Origin: Nostocoides sp.
GTDB lineage: Bacteria > Actinomycetota > Actinomycetes > Actinomycetales > Dermatophilaceae
Direction: 5' to 3'
Assembly (NCBI GenBank): GCA_016716625.1
Contig: JADJVJ010000001.1
Coordinates: 62,001-126,000 of the forward strand
Length of the DNA: 64,000 bases
Positions 16,117 through 25,206 of this stretch are shown piece after piece (the stretch's first letter is position 1; the number at the start of each line of letters is the position of its first letter). Position numbers and translations under genes: made by a program. The notes below the pieces were generated by a model. It was not told the DNA's origin. It saw only the letters and a program-made list of their open reading frames with translations, and did no database searches.

Positions 16117-16434
16117 ATGACGACGTTTCTGATCCTTTACCGCTCGTCGGTGAGCGCCATGGAGCAGATGGCGAACAACACCCCCGAGCAAGCCGCCGCG
16201 GGTATGGAGGCGTGGATGGCCTGGGCGCACGGTGCCGGCGAGGCCATTGTCGACCTCGGCTCGCCGGTGCAGGTTGTTCAGGCCGGCGGAGATGCGGGAG
16301 ACCCGGTCGCCGGATACTCCATCATGCAAGCCGCAGACGCCGACGAGCTGCGCACTATCCTCGAGGGCCATCCGCACACGGCCTTCGGTGGCACCATCGA
16401 GATCCTCGAAGTGCTGCCCCTGCCGGGCATGTAA
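16117..16434 (+). CDS. YciI-like protein
   Basis: 105 residues. TFLILYRSS at the start, AWMAWAHGAGEAIVDLGSPV in the middle and GGTIEILEVLPLPGM at the end fit the YciI/DGPF ferredoxin-like dimer family, seen near sigma factors and ArsR-SRPBCC regulators. Function is unknown. GGGAGAC precedes the ATG. Confidence 0.8.
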   Translation: MTTFLILYRSSVSAMEQMANNTPEQAAAGMEAWMAWAHGAGEAIVDLGSPVQVVQAGGDAGDPVAGYSIMQAADADELRTILEGHPHTAFGGTIEILEVLPLPGM

Positions 16435-16491
16435 CCAAGGGACGTGGACCGCGCTCCCTGCTCTCTGCGATCCCGGACATAGGGTGAACCT

Positions 16492-16881
16492 GTGAACCGG
16501 GGTCGGGAGAGCGGGGCCGTCGTCCGCATCGTGGGTGTCTACAACGCCGACGGTGGGGTGCGCGGCGAACTGGCCTATGTGGTCGGTCACTTGCTCGGCC
16601 GCGTGTCGTGCGAGTTGTGCGACATCACGCACTCCCCGGTTCGCCGCAAACGCTCGTGGGATCAGCTCGTCGCGGACTTCCCCATCCCGATCACCGTGGT
16701 GCACCGCAACGAGGTGCCCTCGTCCGTCGCGCCGTTCGTGGTCCCCGCCGACTTACCGGCGCTGTATGCCGTGCGCGCCGATGGCAGCGTCGACCTCGTC
16801 GTGGGACGCGAGGAGTTGGCGTCGATGGCGGGTTCGGTGCCCGAGTTGGACCGCACCTTGCGCGCGCGCATCGGCCGCTGA
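16492..16881 (+). CDS. Conserved hypothetical protein with CxxC
   Basis: 129 residues beginning with GTG. VVRIVGVYNADGGVRGELAYVVGHLLG is followed by SCELCDITHSPVRRK, a CxxCD..H pattern that could bind metal, and a basic stretch. I recognise it as a conserved actinobacterial unknown but assign no function. No clear operon partner. Confidence 0.72.
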   Translation: MNRGRESGAVVRIVGVYNADGGVRGELAYVVGHLLGRVSCELCDITHSPVRRKRSWDQLVADFPIPITVVHRNEVPSSVAPFVVPADLPALYAVRADGSVDLVVGREELASMAGSVPELDRTLRARIGR

Positions 16882-16907
16882 CCCCGTCGCTCTGGGCCGG
16901 GACTGGC

Positions 16908-17699
16908 TCAGCTGCTCTCGAGCGGTCCGAGCACGCCGAACCAGGCCCCCTGCGGGTCCTGGGCGATGGCGATGTGGGCACCTCCGGGCACCTCAGCCGG
17001 GCCGTGGTGGACCGCCCCTCCGCCATCGGCGATCTGTGCGGCGGCCCGCTGAACCGAGGGGACCCCGAAGTAGGGCATCCACGCCGACACCGGCGCTTCT
17101 CCGAGCGCCATGACCCCACCGATGTCGCCGCCCGCCTGCTGCACGAGCTGGTAGTCGCCCATGTCGCCCATCGGCACGGTGTCTCCCTTGGTCCAGCCGA
17201 GCAGGCCCTCGTAGAACTCCACGCCGGCCACCGGGTCCGAGCTCATCAGCTCCTGCCACGCCGCGTGGCCGGCTGCCTCCAGGTCGAAGGCCCGGCTCGC
17301 CGGCTCCTCCTCCATTGGCAGCGGCTGCAAGATCCCGAAGGCCGCGCCCTGCGGATCGGCACAGACCGCGAAACGACCGGTCCCCGGGATGTCCATCGGG
17401 GGGCTGAGCACGGCCCCACCGGCGGCGCTTGCCGCGGTCGCCGTGTCGTCGCAGTCATCGGACGCGAAATAGACCAACCAGTTCGGTGGCGGCGTCTGCC
17501 CGTCGGCACCCGGCACACCGGCGGACATACCCGCCACCATCGCCCCGTCATCGGCGGTGGCGAGGTGGTAGGTCATCCCCGGCATCCCCGAGTCGGTCAC
17601 GGACCACCCGAGAACCGTGCCGTAAAACTCTTCGGCCGCAGCCAGGTCACTCGTCGAAAGTTCGTACCAGCACGGCATACCGTGAAAACTGACAGACAT
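16908..17699 (-). CDS. Two-domain VOC (glyoxalase-like) protein
   Basis: 263 residues, two tandem VOC domains: PCWYELSTSDLAAAEEFYGTVLGW ... RFAVCADPQGAAFGILQP, and AAWQELMSSDPVAGVEFYEGLLGW ... HIAIAQDPQGAWFGVLGP. The duplicated half-domain layout matches the CFP30-like family. ATG 17699 has AGGAGGGG upstream; the longer open frame is not needed. Substrate unknown. Confidence 0.88.
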   Translation of the reverse strand: MSVSFHGMPCWYELSTSDLAAAEEFYGTVLGWSVTDSGMPGMTYHLATADDGAMVAGMSAGVPGADGQTPPPNWLVYFASDDCDDTATAASAAGGAVLSPPMDIPGTGRFAVCADPQGAAFGILQPLPMEEEPASRAFDLEAAGHAAWQELMSSDPVAGVEFYEGLLGWTKGDTVPMGDMGDYQLVQQAGGDIGGVMALGEAPVSAWMPYFGVPSVQRAAAQIADGGGAVHHGPAEVPGGAHIAIAQDPQGAWFGVLGPLESS

Positions 17700-17853
17700 G
17701 AGGTGCCCCTCCTGGATCGGCGGGTGGCGGGGTGCCGCCCGGCTGGGGCCGACTCTATGACCCGGCACCGACACAGGTCATCGGCGGCACTGACCCGGCA
17801 TACTGGCGAAGCAATACCCAACGCCACGTCGCCCGCGGGCTAGGAGCCACCCG

Positions 17854-18606
17854 ATGACCGTCCAGCCGACCCGCGTCCTGGTCACCGGCGGCTCTGGTCG
17901 GCTCGGGCGCGTGCTGACCCCTCTGCTGACCGCCTCTGGGTATGCCGTGCGCCTCGCCTCTCGCGGGACAAACCCGCCCGTGGACCTCGTCAGCGGCGCA
18001 GGCGTCGTCGACGCCGTCCGTGACATAGATGTGGTGGTACACCTCGCCACGACCAATGGTCGCCGCGATGTCGCCATGATGCGCACCCTCGTCGCGGCGC
18101 TCGACGCGGGCGGCGACAGGCTCGGGCCGAACGTCCACCTTGTCTACCTGTCCATCGTCGGGTGCGATGAGGTTCCGCTGCCCTACTACCGGCACAAGAC
18201 CGAGGCCGAGCAGGTGGCGCTGAACTCAGGGTTGCCGGTGACGATCCTGCGCAGCACTCAGTTCCACTCACTCGTAGCGCTGATTTTCGCCAGCCAGCGC
18301 AGGCTGCCGGCACTCGTGGTGCCGGACATCCCGATGCAGCCGATCGACCTTGCTGACGTGGCCAGCAGGGTCGTCGAACTCGTCGGCGGACCGGCGGCCG
18401 GGCGGGTGGCCGACATCGGCGGACCGCAGACGGCTCCGCTCACCGAGTTCGCGCAGCAGTGGCAACGGGCTCAGGGTCGGCGGGCGCGTGTCCTACCCGT
18501 GCGGCTTCCGGGGAGGACCTTCGCCGCCTACCGTGCGGGGCGGCACACGGTGCCGGGCACGGCATACGGGAGGATCAGCTTTCGCGACTCCCTCGGCGCG
18601 GTGTGA
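17854..18606 (+). CDS. NmrA-like NAD(P)-dependent SDR
   Basis: 250 residues. Rossmann motif VLVTGGSGRLGRVLTPLL near the N-terminus, TTNGRRDVAMM, then YYRHKTEAEQVA (the Tyr/Lys region of atypical SDRs) and FASQRRLPALVVPD. Atypical SDRs of the NmrA/YbjT kind bind NAD(P) as sensors or reductases. A decayed copy lies at 2761-3491 on the other strand, showing an old duplication. Confidence 0.85.
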   Translation: MTVQPTRVLVTGGSGRLGRVLTPLLTASGYAVRLASRGTNPPVDLVSGAGVVDAVRDIDVVVHLATTNGRRDVAMMRTLVAALDAGGDRLGPNVHLVYLSIVGCDEVPLPYYRHKTEAEQVALNSGLPVTILRSTQFHSLVALIFASQRRLPALVVPDIPMQPIDLADVASRVVELVGGPAAGRVADIGGPQTAPLTEFAQQWQRAQGRRARVLPVRLPGRTFAAYRAGRHTVPGTAYGRISFRDSLGAV

Positions 18607-18633
18607 GCATCGGGGTGCTCGGTCAGCGGGCGT

Positions 18634-19290
18634 TCACGGCGCCCATCGCAGGGCCGACCAGACGAGGTGCCCGTCGACGCCGCCCATCCGAACCATCCGG
18701 ATCCACAGCAGTGCCAGATGCTCCAAGTCGAGGGCGGCGCTGAGGGGACCGGCATCCATCGGCTCCCAACCCAGTCCGGCGATGAACTCGGCCGCGGTGG
18801 CCTTGGCGGGCACGTCGTCCCCGGCATACGGCATGAGCGGTCGCGGCGCGCCGGGTGCGAGCGGTAGGCCGCCAAGGTTCTCGGCGCCATAGATGTTGAA
18901 CGCCTTGACCACTCCTGCTCCGGGGGCCGCGGCGGCCATCCGTGCGGCGCCGGAGGTCCCACCGAGCGCGTGTGTGAGTCCCGGCCCGACCGGATTGGTC
19001 GCGTCGATGACCGCCTTTCCGGCTAGCGCTGGCGCCAGCGGCGGGATCGCCTCCGCGACGACACCGAAGGGGAGAGCCACGATGACGAGATCCGCTCTTG
19101 CGATGGCGTCCGGGGTCGGAGCGACCGCCACCCCGCGGAGGCGGGGGTCGCCAGCGACTGTGGCGGCGGCCGCGCCGGGGTTGGCCGGATTGTCGGCAAA
19201 GGTCACGTCGTGCCCGGCCGCTCGCGCTGCACGCGCGAGGGCCGAGCCGACATTGCCGTACCCCAGGACGGCCAGGCGCACCGACCTCAC
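18634..19290 (-). CDS. NADPH-dependent F420 reductase-like protein
   Basis: 218 residues. RLAVLGYGNVGSALARAARAAGHDV is the Rossmann GxGxxG, and IARADLVIVALPFGVVAEAI, VIDATNPVGPG and VVKAFNIYGAENL follow, as in the NADP/F420 oxidoreductase (NpdG-like) fold. Whether F420 is used is unknown. The start GTG 19290 overlaps the TGA of the upstream DJ-1-like gene, so the two were one transcription unit. Confidence 0.82.
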   Translation of the reverse strand: MRSVRLAVLGYGNVGSALARAARAAGHDVTFADNPANPGAAAATVAGDPRLRGVAVAPTPDAIARADLVIVALPFGVVAEAIPPLAPALAGKAVIDATNPVGPGLTHALGGTSGAARMAAAAPGAGVVKAFNIYGAENLGGLPLAPGAPRPLMPYAGDDVPAKATAAEFIAGLGWEPMDAGPLSAALDLEHLALLWIRMVRMGGVDGHLVWSALRWAP

Positions 19291-20019
19291 CGTCCGAGGG
19301 CCTCGATGACGAGGCGCGCGGCGGCCGCCCCGGAATGCTGCTGTTGGCCGGTGATAAGGCCGCCGTCCCGGACCGCATGGGCCGCGAAGGCCTGGTGCAC
19401 GATGAAGTTCGTGCCCTTCAGGGCGCGGGCCTCGTCCTCGATACGGAACGGTTGAATCTTCTGTCCCACAAAGGAGTCCGCGACATCCTCCTCGCTGTTG
19501 GCGAACCCGGTCCAGGTTCGCCCGGCCACGAGCAGATCGCCGCTGGGCAGTTTCGCGTCGAGCAGGACGCAGGTTGCGTGGCACACGACGGCAGCGATCT
19601 TGCCGCCGTCGACGAACCGGACGACGAGGTCCTCGACGGCCGTGTTGTGGCGGTAGGTATACATGGGACCCTGGCCCCCGACGAGGAAGACCGCGTCGAA
19701 GGAGTCCAGGTCGAGGTCACCGAGAGCCGGCGTGTTCTCGACAAGGGCACAGTGTGTCGGGCTCTCGAGGAATCCTCGGCTGATGATGTCGGCCGCGGAG
19801 TAGCCCGAGGCATCGCGCGGGTCGGAGAACGAGTCCGCGCTCAGGGCACCGCCGTGCGGGCTTGCGATGGTGACCTCGTACCCGGCCTCGATGAACTCCC
19901 CAGTAGGGGTGGGTGAGTTCGGCCCACCAGAATCCGATGGGCCACCCGGTCTGCGCCGAGACGGCCGGGTTCGAGGCGAGCATGAGGATGCGCTTGGCGG
20001 CTGTGGGTGCTGCGGTCAC
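19287..20019 (-). pseudogene. DJ-1/PfpI-family gene with a single-base frameshift
   Basis: From GTG 20019 (behind AAGGAAG) the frame reads RILMLASNPAVSAQTGWPIG then WWAELTHPYW. At the C-run 19898-19901 one extra base shifts the frame; the next frame supplies EFIEAGYEVTIASPHGG, then GQGPMYTYRHNTAVEDLVVR and IAAVVCHATCVLLDA, whose first Cys sits at the nucleophile elbow of the DJ-1/Hsp31-like family. The C-terminus ends LVIEALGR at TGA 19287-19289. Everything else is intact, so this is either a very recent mutation or a homopolymer base-call error. Confidence 0.8.
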
Positions 20020-20082
20020 GGTGATCTTCCTTACGTTACGGGACTGGAACGCAACGAAAGATATCAAGCCTGGGGCCTGGAT

Positions 20083-20110
20083 GCAATACATGCCTGTCAC
20101 GTATTATTGC
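20083..20110. promoter_or_regulatory. Possible TetR operator
   Basis: Arms GCAATA (20083-20088) and TATTGC (20105-20110) in an AT-rich stretch just before the tetR ATG at 20114, between it and the divergent DJ-1-like gene. Position suggests autoregulation; the 16-bp spacer makes this tentative. Confidence 0.4.
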
Positions 20111-20113
20111 GGT

Positions 20114-20716
20114 ATGCCGCGCACCTCACCCCCCGCCGTCGGGCGCCCACGCGACACGGCGATCGACGCCTGCGTCCTCGACGCTGCGCTGCGTGAACTC
20201 GGGGCCAAAGGCTACGGCGCCTTCTCGCTCGCGGCGGTCGCGGAGGCGGCGGGCACCACTCGACCGGCGTTGTACCGGCGCTGGAAGGACAAGCCGGCGC
20301 TCGTCGTGGACGCGGTGGCGCGACTCGCGGAGGCCGACCTGCCCGAGGTCACCGGCGACCCGAAGCGCGACCTCATGGCCGAGTTGGAGAACTTCGCGCA
20401 CTGCATACAAGCCACCGGGGCCCTCCCGCTCGCCGGGCTCATGCTCTCGGACGAGGTCGAGCCGGCGGTGCGCGCGGCGTACCTGGAGCGGATCGTTGCG
20501 CCGCGCCGAGCGCGCCTGCGGGCATTGCTGGCAGCGGCCGTCGACTCCGGTGAGCTTGACGCCACTGCCGATCTCGAGGTGGCCGGATCCTTCCTCACCG
20601 GCTCCTGGTACGCCTTCCACATCGCCGGGCGTCCGGTGCCGTCGGATTGGGCTGCCCGGGTCGTTGACCTGGTGTGGGCGGGCAGCCGCGCACCGGGCAC
20701 CGGCACCAGTCGCTAG
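20114..20716 (+). CDS. TetR-family regulator
   Basis: 200 residues. Helix-turn-helix AFSLAAVAEAAGTTRPALYRRWKDKPALV at about 37-65, then a helical domain (LERIVAPRRARLRALLAAAVDSGEL, DLEVAGSFLTGSWYAFHIAG) of the TetR_C_16/C_11-like group. ATG 20114 gives the usual MPRTSPPAVGRPRD opening. It diverges from the DJ-1-like/F420-reductase-like pair, its probable target. Confidence 0.88.
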   Translation: MPRTSPPAVGRPRDTAIDACVLDAALRELGAKGYGAFSLAAVAEAAGTTRPALYRRWKDKPALVVDAVARLAEADLPEVTGDPKRDLMAELENFAHCIQATGALPLAGLMLSDEVEPAVRAAYLERIVAPRRARLRALLAAAVDSGELDATADLEVAGSFLTGSWYAFHIAGRPVPSDWAARVVDLVWAGSRAPGTGTSR

Positions 20717-20740
20717 GGGCCGACCCGGCAAGATGGCCTC

Positions 20741-21757
20741 ATGTCGGAGCGTGCGCGGGTTGAGTCGGGGGCGGGCCTCCAGCTCCTCGTGGCCGCCGCC
20801 ACTGTCGCGGATGCCCGGTGGCGGATGGTCTTCACCAATGCCGCTGAATTGACCGCGCACTGGCAGCGGCAACTAGGTCGTGACACGCTTAAGCAGCTCG
20901 CAGGTTTCGGGCGCATGGGGTGGGTCAATCTCCTGGGGTATGTCGTGCAGGCCGGGGCCGGACGGAGCGTCACCGAGGTGCGGCGGCTAGTGGCGCAGGC
21001 CGATGACCGGGAGTTGTACGCAGTCCTGATCGGCGGCAACCGACGGGAACTCACCTCGGTGCTTGGTGCCACGTCAGCGCAGATCCTGGCCGCGGTTGCG
21101 GACGGAGATCGCGGAGCGCGGGCCGAACTCACGGCGGCGCTCAAGAGCGGCCGGACCCGGCTTGAGGTGAGCCGGTGGCTGCTCCACAACCGGCCCCAAG
21201 ACGTTCAGCAGCGGTGCCTGGACGTACTCGATGCCCTTGCGGGGGTCGCGGCCCTGCAGGGAGAGGCTGAGGGTGCCACCGGTGCACTCCTGGACACCCT
21301 TGGCCTCCGGGGACTGCTCGCCGTGGTCGCCCCGCGACTGCACTACGACCAGTTCCAGGCTCCGGTTGTCCTCATTGGCTCACCATGGGTCGCGCCGATC
21401 GTGATCGAGATCGGGCTCCCGGACGCCACGGTGATCGTGCACCCGCCGGCGCCGTCTCAGACGGGCGCGGGCCCCAGTGACACGCTGACACTCATCGGTC
21501 GCGCGATGGGTGACGAGGTGCGGATGCGAATCCTCGTTGAGCTCAAGTCCGGCCCGTGCACACTTCCGCACCTGTGTGAACGTCTCGATCGACCGCGCAC
21601 ATCGATGCTGCATCACTTGGCCCTGCTGCGGGGAGCGGGGCTGATCGATCTCACCGTCCCGGTGCGTGGCCCGAACGTGTACCGACTCGACCCCGAGGGT
21701 TTCCGGCTCCTCGCCAGCTCGTCCCAGGCGTTCGTCGACGACGCCGAACGGACCTGA
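20741..21757 (+). CDS. ArsR-like regulator with long N-terminal domain
   Basis: 338 residues. The last ~90 form a winged helix (LIGRAMGDEVRMRILVELKSGPCTLPHLCERLDRPRTSMLHHLALLRGAGLI) typical of the HTH_20/ArsR group. The first ~240 residues are helical with ELYAVLIGGNRRELTSVL and are of a type often found in front of such domains in actinobacteria; function unknown. Cys in GPCTLPHLCE could bind a metal but are not the usual site. Confidence 0.78.
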   Translation: MSERARVESGAGLQLLVAAATVADARWRMVFTNAAELTAHWQRQLGRDTLKQLAGFGRMGWVNLLGYVVQAGAGRSVTEVRRLVAQADDRELYAVLIGGNRRELTSVLGATSAQILAAVADGDRGARAELTAALKSGRTRLEVSRWLLHNRPQDVQQRCLDVLDALAGVAALQGEAEGATGALLDTLGLRGLLAVVAPRLHYDQFQAPVVLIGSPWVAPIVIEIGLPDATVIVHPPAPSQTGAGPSDTLTLIGRAMGDEVRMRILVELKSGPCTLPHLCERLDRPRTSMLHHLALLRGAGLIDLTVPVRGPNVYRLDPEGFRLLASSSQAFVDDAERT

Positions 21758-21825
21758 GAGCTCGGCGGGAGTTCTCTGTCGAAAAATCTCGACACCATGC
21801 CGAGGGGCGTCCTAGGGTGTCCGCT

Positions 21826-22836
21826 ATGAGGTCTCCCCGCGCAGTCGGCGTCATCGTGCTCACCGCTTTCGTCGTCGGGGTGTCCGGGTGTGGCCAGTCG
21901 GTCGCGCCAGCGAGCAGCACCGCTTCGAGTCCAGGTGCGTCGACGCCGAGTGCCGCACCCTCCATCTCCCCGCCGAAGGGAACCCGCACGGTCGCGGTCG
22001 CCGACGGGCCGATCGGTGTGGCGAGCGACGGCACGGCGGTCTGGGTTGTCAGCGGCGATGCGAATACGGTGAGCCGGATTGGCCCGACGAACGTCGACAT
22101 CACTGGGACCGTGTCCGCCGGCGCTACGCCGTTGCGGGTTGCCGTGGGCTTGGGTGCTGCGTGGGTGACGAGCTTCCGGGAGGGCGCGCTGCTTCGCATC
22201 GACCCCACGACCGCCAAGGTCACCGGCTCGGTCGCCATCGGCAAGGGAGCCGAAGGGGTCACCACCGGCTTCGGCTCGGTCTGGGTCATCGCGCAAGATG
22301 CCGGCGAACTCGTGCGTGTGGACCCGCGCACCCTGCAGGTCATCGCTCGGTTCGATGTGGGCGTGGGCGCGCGACTCGCCCTCGCGGGTCCAGACCGGAT
22401 CTATGTCTCGCACTACGCTCGCAACGAGCTGCTGGCGATCGACCCCAAGACCAAGGCGATCCAGCGGGCGGACCTGCCCTGCAGCGGGCCGCAAGGGATG
22501 GCGCTTGCCGAGGGTGCCGTGTGGGTTGCCTGCACGCTGGACAGCGTCGTGCTCGCCGTCGACGCGGCGACCCTCACGGTCCGTCATACAGTCCCGGTCG
22601 AGGGCTCGCCGGACACGGTGGTCGTGGCGCAGGGCCGACCTGTTGTGATCGCCGAGGACGGTCCGACGGTCGTCATCCTCGACCCCACGACGGGGGCCGT
22701 CGTGCAGCGGCTTCCACTCAGCGACGCCGCTCCCCTCGGGGATCGAGCCAACCTCGATGCCGTGGTTGTTGGGGACAGGGTGTGGGTCAGTTCGTACCGT
22801 GAAGGCATGGTGTATGCCGTGCCGCTCCCCTTCTGA
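21826..22836 (+). CDS. YncE-like beta-propeller lipoprotein
   Basis: 336 residues. Lipobox VSGC near residue 23, Ser/Ala/Pro-rich linker, then six or seven WVV/VxVI propeller blades: AVWVVSGDANTVSRIGP, AAWVTSFREGALLRIDP, SVWVIAQDAGELVRVDP, RIYVSHYARNELLAIDP, AVWVACTLDSVVLAVDA. It is anchored outside the cell membrane and probably a binding or scaffold protein. No enzymatic motif is present. From 22837 to 22952 there is only the convergent gap with the HNH gene. Confidence 0.85.
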   Translation: MRSPRAVGVIVLTAFVVGVSGCGQSVAPASSTASSPGASTPSAAPSISPPKGTRTVAVADGPIGVASDGTAVWVVSGDANTVSRIGPTNVDITGTVSAGATPLRVAVGLGAAWVTSFREGALLRIDPTTAKVTGSVAIGKGAEGVTTGFGSVWVIAQDAGELVRVDPRTLQVIARFDVGVGARLALAGPDRIYVSHYARNELLAIDPKTKAIQRADLPCSGPQGMALAEGAVWVACTLDSVVLAVDAATLTVRHTVPVEGSPDTVVVAQGRPVVIAEDGPTVVILDPTTGAVVQRLPLSDAAPLGDRANLDAVVVGDRVWVSSYREGMVYAVPLPF

Positions 22837-22952
22837 GCGCTCAGCGAGTGGGCCCCGGGGTGGGCGTTCAGTCTGAGGCCCTGCGAGCGTAGCGCGATGC
22901 ACATCCGAGTGGTCCCGCGCCCTTCGGCGCGCTGTGGGAGACCACGCTGAGG

Positions 22953-24431
22953 TCAGGCCGCGGTGGTGCCACTGCCCGGGACGCCCCGGTCACGTCGTGC
23001 CGCGTCGTAGCTGCCGGGGGTGAGGTCCCAGTGGACGGTGTCGGTGGCTGGGTCGACCCAGCCGTGGAGCGCTCGGGTATGGACCGTGTGATGGTGGTGA
23101 GAGCACAGAAGTGCCCCATTGGCGAGTGCGGTGGGCCCGTGATGTCGGTGCCAAGTGAGGTGATGGGCCTGAGTCCACTTCGCGGGCATGGTGCAGCCAG
23201 GGAATGTGCAGCCCTTGTCGCGCAACCACATTCGCTTCACGAGGTGAGGTGCGAAGAGGCGCACCTGATGGCCCTGGTCGATGACGGTGCCGTCGGAGCC
23301 GAGCACAGTCGGAATGATGCCGGCGCTGCACGCGAGGATGCGGACCTGGGCCGGCGAGAGCACCGCCGCACCGGCGGCCCCGATCTGACCGATGACGCTG
23401 CCGTATGCCGTCGGGTCAGTTGTCGTGGGCACCTGGAGCGCCGAGGTCAGAGCGTCGAGCGTCATGGTGAGGTGGAGCTGCCCGCGGATCCCGGATGCCG
23501 GGGAGTCGGGTGCGGCAACGGCCGTCTCAAGGAGCGTGGCGAGGGCGTCGGCCCGGCGCTGCCGGGCGGTGCGCAGGTCGGGGTGACCGTCGGCCGAAGG
23601 CGTCGGCACAGTCAATGGGTCCAGCGCCGCCTCCACGGTGGCCATGCCGAGAGCGTCTGTGCGCCAGCGGTACTCGTAGAGGCCGTCACCGATGTCGGCT
23701 GCGGAGCTGAGCTCGCGTTGGCTATGGGCGCGGTCCGCGACCCGGTCGAGGCTCTCGGGTCCGGCATACGTGGCGATGAGCTCCATCGCGACGGCACGGA
23801 CCTCCCGGGGCGACCCACACGCCGCGGCACCGACGATCGCCGCCGCCACCGATGCTCGCACGTCCTCTGTGCGAGCATGAGCGGGCAAGGCGCCCATGAC
23901 GGCCGCCACCTGAGTGTGAGCCAGAGCCGCGGTGGCCACCGGGACCGCGCCGCTGCGTAGGCCGACCGACACCTCGCCCTCGGAGTCGGCACGCACGAGA
24001 GCCGCGGCCTGCACCATCCGGGCGCCGCCGGCGCCCCGCAGGCCGAGGTGGTGCGTCCGCACCCAGTCCACGGGCGACAGCGCCTGCGGGCCACTGCGCG
24101 GCAGGTCCCGCTGAAGCGCCTCAACAGTTGTCTCCAGCGTCATGGTCTCGACGGCCACGCTCGTCTCACCGAGTGCGACCATCAGCTCAACCACGGCCTC
24201 ATCCGACAGACCAGTCAGCCCACTACGGACCGCGCCCATCCCGGCCGAGACCACCCGAAGGGCCGTGACGAGGTCCACGACCTCTACGGGCGGGTCGACC
24301 TTTCGCGCCCCGGTGAGGGCTGGCCGCGACGGCAGTTCGCTGCCGTCGGCACGACGCACGCCAACACCCGGAACACACCAGCCGACCTCTTCGGGCGGCT
24401 GCCCGAGAGTGACGGTCTCACGTGTGTTCAT
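22953..24431 (-). CDS. DUF222/HNH endonuclease
   Basis: 492 residues. The N-terminal DUF222 (13E12 repeat) domain covers about 60-330; the C-terminal HNH motif includes CTFPGC, HHLTWHRHHGPTALANGALLCSHHHHTVH. This combination is abundant and highly variable in actinobacteria, and is thought to be mobile or selfish DNA. ATG 24431 (MNTRETV) was preferred over 24455. Confidence 0.9.
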   Translation of the reverse strand: MNTRETVTLGQPPEEVGWCVPGVGVRRADGSELPSRPALTGARKVDPPVEVVDLVTALRVVSAGMGAVRSGLTGLSDEAVVELMVALGETSVAVETMTLETTVEALQRDLPRSGPQALSPVDWVRTHHLGLRGAGGARMVQAAALVRADSEGEVSVGLRSGAVPVATAALAHTQVAAVMGALPAHARTEDVRASVAAAIVGAAACGSPREVRAVAMELIATYAGPESLDRVADRAHSQRELSSAADIGDGLYEYRWRTDALGMATVEAALDPLTVPTPSADGHPDLRTARQRRADALATLLETAVAAPDSPASGIRGQLHLTMTLDALTSALQVPTTTDPTAYGSVIGQIGAAGAAVLSPAQVRILACSAGIIPTVLGSDGTVIDQGHQVRLFAPHLVKRMWLRDKGCTFPGCTMPAKWTQAHHLTWHRHHGPTALANGALLCSHHHHTVHTRALHGWVDPATDTVHWDLTPGSYDAARRDRGVPGSGTTAA

Positions 24432-24709
24432 ACCCCTCACACTAGAGGTCGGCACCGACAGTCAACGTCGCGAATACACCTGCAGCACAGGCTCCTACAT
24501 CACAAGGAGGTAACGATTGCGTGCCTTCACATCACCACAGCAAAGCGCCAGCCCGGCCGCGCCGACTACGCCCCCGCGGGAGCCCCGACCCGGACCAGGT
24601 GCCGCTCGGCGGCACGGGCAGCAGGGTGGGCGATGACCGCAGCCGCCACGCCGATGCCCGCGATCGCCAGCTCAAGGACGGCGGCGTGTATGCCGTGCCG
24701 TTCCCCTCG
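24432..24709. other. Gap with a perfect Shine-Dalgarno but no clear gene
   Basis: AAGGAGGT at 24504-24511 is followed by TTG 24517 and GTG 24521, but the frames they open are Arg/Pro/Gly-rich without family resemblance. On the minus strand the frame of the 24710 gene continues past its TGA to a TAG near 24567 with coding-like third-position GC (GIHAAVLELAIAGIGVAAAV). It has no obvious start. Low certainty whether anything here is expressed. Confidence 0.3.
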
Positions 24710-25186
24710 TCAGCCGGCTGTGGGTCCGGTCGCCCGGGCCTCCTCGACCGACTGCAGCGCCTCGCGCAACCGGCCGATCCAGTCGGACTCGTGCTCGCCG
24801 ACCAGGCGCACGCACCAGGCGAGGGCATCGGCGCGTGAGCGGGCAACACCACCCGCGACGAGGGTGTCGAGGACGCGGCGCTCGCTTTGCCGGAGCCGGG
24901 TCATGACCGGCACAGCGAGGTGAGTGAACATCGCGCGATCCTCGCCCGACGTCACCCCCCAGGACACCTTGCGGCGGAACAGCTCCTCGGCTTCCCGGGC
25001 GACCGCGATGCGCTCAGCTCGCGTGCGTTCGCGGTATGCCGTGATGCGCTCTGCCGTGGTGTGGTCGCTGTCCTCGGGCGGCAGCGTCCCGATCACGGTG
25101 ATTTCCTCGCGGTCGACGACGACCTCGGCGGGGCCGTCGAAGAGCGCCGTGGTGTGCTCCTGCATCCAGGTGATGATTTCGTTCAT
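24710..25186 (-). CDS. Ribbon-helix-helix-like small protein
   Basis: 158 residues. MNEIITWMQEHTTALFDGPAEVVVDREEITVIGTLP is followed by a charged helix (RITAYRERTRAERIAVAREAEELF) and LRQSERRVLDTLVAGGVARSRADALAWCVRLV, the last resembling a ribbon-helix-helix DNA-binding segment. This layout is seen in actinobacterial unknowns. ATG 25186 is preceded by an AT-rich stretch with repeats. It might bind DNA and autoregulate; not proven. Confidence 0.7.
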   Translation of the reverse strand: MNEIITWMQEHTTALFDGPAEVVVDREEITVIGTLPPEDSDHTTAERITAYRERTRAERIAVAREAEELFRRKVSWGVTSGEDRAMFTHLAVPVMTRLRQSERRVLDTLVAGGVARSRADALAWCVRLVGEHESDWIGRLREALQSVEEARATGPTAG

Positions 25187-25192
25187 GCGATA

Positions 25193-25206
25193 ATTACATC
25201 ATTACA
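25193..25206 (-). promoter_or_regulatory. Tandem TGTAAT repeats upstream of the 24710 gene
   Basis: Two ATTACA (minus-strand TGTAAT) copies at 25193-25198 and 25201-25206 with a 2-bp gap, just upstream of ATG 25186 and overlapping the histidine kinase stop. The AT content is abrupt. Either a -10-like promoter region or a repeat operator. Confidence 0.35.

Noticed and set aside
24521..24838. Small gene after the perfect Shine-Dalgarno
   Set aside because: Overlaps the 24710 gene antisense and has biased composition without conserved features.
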